A model generated the notes under the pieces. That model had not been told where the DNA came from. It searched no databases and saw only the letters and a list, made by a program, of their open reading frames with translations. From Agrostemma githago (Eukaryota; Streptophyta; Magnoliopsida; Caryophyllales; Caryophyllaceae): 64,000 nt of DNA. Every line of letters starts with the position of its first letter. Position 1 is the first letter of the stretch. Shown here in pieces: positions 57,413 to 64,000 of this stretch. Position numbers and translations under genes: made by a program. Location: NCBI GenBank assembly GCA_958450325.1, contig OY288261.1, forward strand, positions 10,011,113 through 10,075,112, read 5' to 3'.

Positions 57413-59349
57413 TGATCCAAGATCTGATCGAGAGCGGGAAAATCCCGTTGCCCGGAGACAAGCCGAGCAACAAAGAAAATCCGTTCAGCGCCCATGCAAT
57501 ATTCACGGGGGAAGTAATCGATTGTTCTCACCTCATTTCTCCTTTTATCCCACAAGTCAACGGGATATGGTTCGATGACGAGGATGATGTTTACCTGACC
57601 AAAGGGGAAGCTGTCTCCATTACCCTTGAAGAGGTCCGAAAGGCTAAGTCCAAAGCTTTAGCCACTAACCACCTCGCCGCAGCTGGGCGTTCTACCCCAA
57701 CAACCGTCACTGAACCTGCCAGGACGAAATCTACCCTCGAAGAACCGAGCACCAACACGGCTTTGGTCCAACAACTAAAGAGGATTCGAGCTGACCTAAC
57801 TATATGGCAACTACTGGTTAGCTCACAAGCACATCGGGAAGCACTGACTAAGTCTCTCGATGAAATCAAGGTCGACTCACAGGTTACCCCTTCTGAAATG
57901 GTAGCCACTATTATTCCTTTTCTCAAAGGCAAGTCAAAGGAGGAAGGCCCGCTCATAACCTTCTCTGAAGCTGATCTGCCACCGTTTGGGCCCAATCATA
58001 ATCTGGCCCTGTACATCACAGTCATCTGCCAAGGCAAATTTCTCCCGATGACCCTAATCGACGACGGATTTGCTGTAAATGTCCTACCTCTAAGGACTGC
58101 TAGGGCCCTTGGCATCACTGATGCCGACTACCTCCCGACAGCACAGACTATCCAGGCTTTCGACGGAAGCCCTAAACCAGTTGCCGGGGCCGTCAAACTG
58201 AAGATCATAACGGGCCCAATCGAAAAGGAGTTGGAGTTTCAGGTGATTGATGTCACCTCATCCTTTAACCTACTACTAGGAAGGCCTTGGATCCATGCAG
58301 TCAAGGTCGTGTCCTCTACCTTATATAGGAAAGTCAAGATGCCACTTCGAGATGGCATCATCACGCTAGAAGCTACCCCGATGACCGTGGCTAGCTGTAA
58401 CGCCACAAGCCGGGCCGAACCACGAGGATTCGATTTCGTGGGCATGATCGAAGAGGAATATCTCTTCAAGCCTTACTTCACCACTAGCATCGACACGATG
58501 CTACAAAATCTAGGTTACCTACCCGGAGCCACTTCAAGGCCGCACCTTCCGGCGGGGAAAGTTATCGAAGTCCTAGACAACGGAGAATCTCGATTCGGTT
58601 TAGGATATATTATCAGCTCGGAAAACATGGGCCGGGCCAATACGATCAAATTCGTCACTCCCATATTTGGGGCGATCCAAGTGGGCCTCTACCAACCCAC
58701 CATCACATATCCCGAGACCAAAACGGCTCGGGAATGCAACTATATCCCCGATGATATATTCACCATTATCCAGGCCGAGTCCGAGAAAGGTGAGAGCGAC
58801 TCCGAGCCCGTGCTGGGGCTCTTATTTGGAGAAGACAAGACCGTCCCTGCTCCAAAGGACGATTTGGTCAACTTGATCCTCCGCAGCGATCGGTTCGACC
58901 CAACCAAGCTAATCACCGAGGTCGGTGCCAATGCCGAGACAAGGGCCTGGAGGAAGACCGTCAAATAGACCGACAGCCAGGAACGGATCTACAAGCTGAC
59001 CACCGGCGAGGGAGACATGCCGGATACTGAGTCCGAGTCTGAGTCAGAGTCGGAGTCTGAGTCTGAGTCTAGGGGGTCTGGTGCTAAAGTCGAGTCTGTA
59101 ACTCCCTTTCCCTTAGCCACATCCACTGAGGTCTCGGGGCCTGTCCCAAGACCTCTCCCTATCCCGCCACTGACCAATGATCAGATGGCAGCTCTATTCG
59201 AGCTATTTTCAAAATTTACCATTAATAATAATATCGAAAACCGTTCTGCTTACGACTTGTCTTATTTCCAAAATTTTCTCAATTTCAAAAATTTATATGC
59301 AATGACATTGAGAAACCCGACGAACAGGTACCTTTGTCTCCGCATCTGA
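57413..59349 (+). pseudogene. Tat protease region
   Basis: One frame runs on from the gag zinc motif. After a linker comes the retropepsin: TLIDDGFAVNVLP (about 58050-58090) with D-D-G at the catalytic site and F where S is usual next to it, then NLLLGRPWIH (about 58270). TAG at 58966-58968 interrupts the frame, which resumes to a (Ser-Glu)n stretch (59029-59070) and ends at 59347-59349. A frameshift near 59310 joins the RT frame. Confidence 0.8.
59029..59072 (+). repeat. GAGTCT hexamer repeat encoding Ser-Glu
   Basis: About seven GAGTC(T/A/G) units in the protease-RT linker. Confidence 0.85.
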
Positions 59350-60924
59350 TCGAGCAGCTCGAACAAAGGGAGTCCCGAGATCCGGTAATCGAAGAAATCG
59401 AGTCCATCAACGTGGGAACCACTTTAGAGCCCCAGATGCTTAAGTTGGGCCTGTCTTTAGATCCCGAGGAGAGAAAATAATTCACAGATCTCCTCCAAGA
59501 ATTTAAAGACGTCTTTGCATGGTCCTACAAGGACATGCCGGGTATAGACCGGGAAATAGCCAAACACCGAATACCCATTAAAAATGGGTGCAAACCGGTA
59601 AAACAGAAGCTCCGAAGAATGAAGCCCGAGTGGTCCCTCAAAGTCAAAGAAGAGGTAGACAAGCAATTCAAAGCGGGCTTTATACAAGTGTCTGAATATC
59701 CAGACTGGGTTGCAAAGATCGTGCCGGTACCCAAGAAGGACGGCAAGGTGCGGGTATGCGTGGACTTTCGAGACCTAAACAAGGCCAGCCCAAAAGACGA
59801 TTTTCCGTTGCCACATATTGATATACTGGTGGACAACACGGCTGATCATGCCCTTCTATCATTCATGGACGGGTATGCCGGATACAATCAGATCAAGATG
59901 GCAGAAGAGGATATGAGTAAGACCACCTTCATTACACCATGGGGTACTTACTGTTACACTGTTATGCCATTTGGGCTTATCAACGCCGGAACCACTTATC
60001 AACGGACCGCCACTACCTTGCTACATGACATGATGCATAAGGAAGTGGAGGTCTATGTGGACGATATGATTGTCAAGTCTAAGGACCGAAACGGGCATAT
60101 TTCGGCCCAAAAGAAGTTCTTCACCAGACTACGCAAATACAATATGAGACTGAACCCACAAAAATGCAGTTTTGGGGTAACGTCGGGCAAATTACTGGGC
60201 CATATCGTTAGCCAACGCGGCATCGAGGTCGACCCAGCTAAACTCAAAGCCATCACCGAGATGCAACCCCAAGACCGAAAAAGAAATAAGGGGGTTTCTC
60301 GGGAAAGTCCAATACATCAGCCGGTTCATTTCAAAACTAACCATGGTATGTGAGCCCATTTTCAAGAAACTGAAGATCGGGGAACGGGTGCTATGGGACG
60401 ACAGATGTCAAGCGGCTTTCGACAAAATCAAGGAGATTCTGTCTGCTCCGCCGGTACTAATGCCACCTCAACACGGTCTGCCTTTGTCGTTATACCTAAC
60501 AACGACCGAGACAGCCATGGGGGCTATGTTGGCCCAGACAGTTGATTTAGAAGAACGGGCTATTTACTACATCAGTAAAAAGTTCCTCGAGTACGAATGC
60601 AAGAACACCATGCTCGAGAAAACGTGCCTAGCTTTGGTTTGGGCCACTAAAAAGCTCAGACACTACATGCTTAGTCACGAGGTACATGTTTTATCCAAAA
60701 TGGACCCTATCAAGTACCTATTCGAGAAGCCCATCCTCAACGGCAGGATGTCCAGATGGACTTTAATGTTATCTGAGTTTGACCTCAAGTTTGTACCATT
60801 GAAAGCCATCAAAGGCCGGGTAGTAGCCGAATTCCTCGCTGATAGCCCGATATCCGAAGAAGGCCACACCGATACTTGGGCCTTCCCTGACGAAGACATA
60901 TTCCATACCGATACCGAGACATAG
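59350..60924 (+). pseudogene. Tat reverse transcriptase and RNase H
   Basis: The RT frame begins before the ATG at 59535. TAA at 59478-59480 interrupts FTDLLQEFKDVFAWSY. RT motifs: PVPKKDGKVRVCVDFRDLNK (about 59725-59785), LSFMDGYAGYNQI, and the active site VYVDDMIVKSKD (about 60052-60087), intact. A frameshift near 60265 moves to the frame of 60343-60924, which carries the connection and first RNase H (IYYISKKF, ATKKLRHYML). The frame stops at 60922-60924, where the second RNase H follows at once. Confidence 0.85.
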
Positions 60925-61510
60925 GATCTGTATTTTGATGGAGCATCCAACTTTCGAGGATTTGGGGTCGGAATTCTGTTAATCTCACCCCAAGGAGAAC
61001 ACACTCCTTTATCCATCAAATTGGACTTTGATGTGACCAACAACGCAGCCGAATACGAAGCATGCATTCACGGGTTGCAAGCCACCGCTGATTTAGGGGT
61101 AACAAACCTCGGGTCCACGGTGACTCATCACTGGTCATCAATCAAGCACTTCAAAAATGGAAAACTCGGAACGCCAATCTCGTGTCTTACCAAGCGCGAG
61201 TACGTGTTCTAGAGAAATAATTCCAGAAGGTAGAGTATATCTACCTGCCCCGAGAGGAAAATCAGTTTGCAGATGCACTTTCAGAATTAGCATCTTTACT
61301 GAACATCCCGGACCACCTGACCAGCATGTCGAACTGTGTCGAAAGACGGTCCGAGCCGGCCTATATCCATGCCATTCAGGATATCGAGATAACTGACCCA
61401 GAACCTTGGTATCAAGCCGTCCTAACCTACTTGGCAACGGGAGAATATCCCCCGGAAACTGAAAATTGGGCCAAAAAGGTCTTGCGAAGATTGGCGACCC
61501 AATTTGTCCG
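60925..61510 (+). pseudogene. Second, archaeal-type RNase H and linker
   Basis: DLYFDGASNFRGFGVG directly after the stop at 60922-60924, then NNAAEYEACIHGLQA (61036-61080), give the first D and the E of the active site. After a frameshift near 61095-61115 the next frame reads GDSSLVINQ with the third acidic residue. TAA near 61215 is in that frame, before YLPREENQFADALS. A second RNase H of this type after the first is a Tat hallmark. Its role may be more complete removal of RNA during reverse transcription. Confidence 0.78.
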
Positions 61511-62658
61511 GTACAAACGACGGGCAGCTGTACAAAAAGACGGCACAGGGGGCTCTACTCCCATGCATCGACAAAATACAGGCCGAAAAGGTCATGGCCG
61601 AGGTACACGATGGTGAAAACGGTCCGCATATGAACGCCCATATGCTATCCCGTAAAATCTTGAGGCTCGGGTATTACTGGAACACCATGGAAACAGACTG
61701 CCAGTTACATGTCAAACACTGCCATAACTGTCAGATCTTTGGCAATGTACAGCATATGCCGTCCTCCCTATTATATACCATGACATCACCATGGCCATTT
61801 TCAACATGGGGAATTGACATAATCGGGAAGGTGCATCTTTCCGGGACGGGAGGTCATTGCTTCATTTTGGTGGCCATCGACTACTTCACCAAATGGGTTG
61901 AAGCCAAGTCATACCGTATCTTGAACGCCAAGCACGTGGCCAAATTCATCTAAAATAAGATCATATGCCGATATGGGATCCCTCACGAATTTATCAGTGA
62001 TCACGGGACCCACTTTCAAGTCGAAACCGCTACTTTGCTAGCGAAATACAAAATTCAGAGGCATACATCTTCACTCTACCGACCTCAAACAAATGGGGTG
62101 GTAGAAGCGGCCAATAAAACAATTATCACCATACTTAAAAAGATGGCTGAGAATTATCGGGATTGGCCCGACAAAATACCCTTCGCCTTATGAGGATATC
62201 GAACTTCGATCCGCACCGCAATCGGAGCTACTCCATACTACCTGACATATGGAATGGAAGCGGTCCAACAAGTTGAGCTAGAGGTGCCGTCCCTCAGGAT
62301 TTTACTGGAAAGCCAAGTACCTGAAGCAGATTGGGTCCAAGCCCGATACGATTCGCTAGTCCTTTTAGACGAACGACGATCCCGGACCCTCAACAACATT
62401 CAAATATATCAAAAAAGAATCCAACGGGCTTTCAACAAGAAGGTTAGGCCTAGGAACATCAAAGAAGGAGATTTGGTCCTAAAATCGGTTCGTGCCTTAC
62501 TACCGGTTGACCCAAGAGGAAAATTTAAACCCAATTGGGCTGGCCCGTATTTAGTCAAGAAGGTCCTATCAGGAGGAGCGGTGATGCTGTCAGACCTGGA
62601 CGGGAATGAGTTCGTCAACCCGACCAACTTAGACCAGCTGAAGCGCTACTACCCATAA
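61504..62658 (+). pseudogene. Tat integrase
   Basis: One frame with two nonsense changes: TAA at 61951-61953 and TGA near 62191-62193 (where W of the ALWGYRTS motif is expected). Zinc-binding region HAHMLSRKILRLGYYW and CHNCQ (about 61630-61735). Catalytic D in WGIDIIG (about 61810), D in FISDHGTHF (about 61990) and E in GVVEAANK (about 62100) are all present. The C-terminal domain has EGDLVLK and WAGPYLVKKV, and ends DQLKRYYP. Only the two stops disable it. Confidence 0.87.
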
Positions 62659-63067
62659 ACCCCTATCTCAATGTCATTTGCAAAATTTATAAAAACTTGT
62701 CTTTTTACAAATTTTCAAAATTTTAGACAAGTCAATGAGTTAGAATTAATTATTCTACCGTCGCACATCTCGAATTTATAATCTTGATGTATTTCGAAAA
62801 CTGCAAAGAAAATCAATCAAATCAAATTTTGAACTACGTTTGGTTTGATTCCGCTAATTGTGGATACGTAGGCAATCCCTTAAAAGGGTACAACCACTGC
62901 AATAACGAAAGGACGGGAACGGTATTCAATAATACGTCTTTTATTAAAGTCTCGATAAACTCGAGATTCCAAAAAAAAAAAAAAAAGCGCCGAAGTCGGC
63001 ACACGCACAAAAAAAAAAATCACACAAAAAAATAATATTAATATTCAAATAATAAAATAAAGGAGAT
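62659..63067. other. Spacer between integrase and antisense gene
   Basis: AT-rich with an A run near 62971-62985 and another near 63009; no coding frame. Confidence 0.5.
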
Positions 63068-63988
63068 TTAGTATCCGGGCATTTTGCCCTTTCCTTTGTC
63101 CTTCGGGTCACGTGGGGCCCGAGGTCGCCGAGACAGGGATGAGCGTTCCCTAATCACGAGGGGAACCTCTTTAGCTCGAACCCGTTTCTTTGACGACGGG
63201 TCTTCTATAACGGTTTTCGGTCCAAGTCGAGCCCGTACGTGGGGCAGTCTGTCTCGTGGGCCATGTCGGTCCTGCACGGCCAGTCTTGGGCCAAGTCTCC
63301 TTCCCAAGTCCGTCTGGGGGCTCACCTTCCCCCGAGCACCTTTAGCACTAGACCCTTCAGCTTGAGTCTTAGCCTTCTTCTTCTGTCCTGACATTAGACG
63401 AACTAGGGTAGCCGGAGTGTCTCCTTCATCAAAGAATCCCCTGTTGTCTTTAGCTTGCTCCCTTCTCAGCAGGTCGAAGGCTTCGTCAACCTTCAAAGCA
63501 GCTCGGGCCTTGGCATCACCTGCTTTTGTCAACTTCACGTATGAGTCTGAAACCCAAATCGAATGGCGAGATTTGGAAACGGGCCAAGTGTGCCGGGTGT
63601 ACCATCTCTGCATCTACGTATCACACATCACGTCTGTCAGTTGGGTAGGGTCACTCACAACTGCATCAATTTCGGGTATCCGTTGAGCCCGTCCGTACTG
63701 CCTTAGTATGCGATCCGGGTAGAGATCAACCGTCTGCCTGAAAGACAAGATTACTTGGTAACGAGCTCTGTCCATTGGGTCCAAGCCGGTCCAAACATAG
63801 ATGGGCCACCACGGCACTACCCATCGAATGAGCCGACCACCATGAATTGATAATACCTCGTCCCAATATTTCTGACTAATTTGGCGAGAAAAATCAATGG
63901 CGTGTCTCCTCGTCATCAGTTGGTTATGGCGGTAATTTCTAGCATCAAGAGGAGGATCTATCACTGATAGCCTCTCATAAAGCCAAAT
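63068..63988 (-). pseudogene. Antisense PMD-like gene, C-terminal exon, 5' end off the window
   Basis: A minus-strand exon starts at 63988 after a TTTTTCAG acceptor, opening with IWLYERL. Core phrases are WWPIYVWTGLDP, ARYQVILSF and DRILRQYGRAQRIPE, typical of PMD proteins, followed by a basic, Pro/Arg-rich tail ending KGKGKMPGY. TAG at 63616-63614 breaks the frame (before MQRWYT). The position, antisense between integrase and the missing 3' LTR, matches the left unit's gene at 49109-52096, but the two do not read as close copies. Function is unknown; nuclear or chromatin roles are known for some host PMD proteins. Confidence 0.65.
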
Positions 63989-64000
63989 CTGAAAAAGGAA

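Larger units (their letters stand above)
53093..64000 (+). mobile_element. Tat-type (Retand/Ogre-like) Ty3/gypsy element, 3' end outside window
   Basis: Order: LTR, tRNA-Arg-type primer site, leader, gag, protease, RT, RNase H, a second archaeal-type RNase H, integrase, antisense PMD gene. The double RNase H, the primer site and the antisense accessory gene are all Tat features. The 3' LTR is not reached. Coding regions carry many stops and single-base frameshifts but order is complete. Confidence 0.9.

Overview
This window is repeat-dense plant nuclear DNA. GT-AG introns, a GASSHO-type receptor kinase gene, Athila, Tat, chromovirus and copia LTR retrotransposons, Stowaway/Harbinger/Mutator/hAT miniature elements and a Helitron-type end all point to a eudicot. 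The Tat elements resemble the Retand/Ogre group, so a Caryophyllales host is plausible, but that is a weak inference. No prokaryotic or organellar genes were seen.

Left third (1-18.7 kb): a stack of nested insertions. An Athila-type element (1-8017, 5' end outside the window) lies inside the protease region of a chromovirus-like Ty3/gypsy element (8018-12048). That element lies inside one arm of a very large near-palindrome (12049-17525), whose left arm also carries a small copia element with 392/393-bp LTRs and a perfect ATGAG target duplication. The palindrome is packed with copies of a ~22-bp motif and carries a ~50-codon reading frame in each arm. Partial direct copies continue to about 18.2 kb, followed by a TA tract.

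Gene island (19.0-29.6 kb): two genes converge tail to tail. One is an apparently intact 2-exon LRR receptor kinase of the GSO1/GSO2 family (+, 20182-24135). The other is a 3-exon gene for an 80-residue protein (-, 29487-24936), whose ~4.2-kb second intron holds transposon debris.

Middle (30.5-48.2 kb): a hAT-like element (30586-42651) contains a 10.9-kb non-coding copia-type element with 172-bp LTRs. That in turn contains a Stowaway MITE split by a Mutator-type MITE, a Helitron-type 3' end, and a Tat solo LTR with a perfect ATGTC duplication. To its right lie a copia solo-LTR candidate, a Tat LTR fragment, and a decayed Tekay/Del-like element interrupted by a Harbinger MITE.

Right third (48.2-64 kb): two Tat-type units appear to share one LTR (53093-55244). 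Left of it is an antisense, intron-containing plant mobile domain (PMD) pseudogene and a tandem repeat array. Right of it are the primer site, gag, protease, reverse transcriptase, two RNase H domains, integrase and a second antisense PMD-like gene cut by the window edge.

Every transposon coding region I could read has stops or frameshifts. The only coding sequences that look functional are the receptor kinase and the 80-residue gene. All family calls come from reading motifs by eye; no database search was run.
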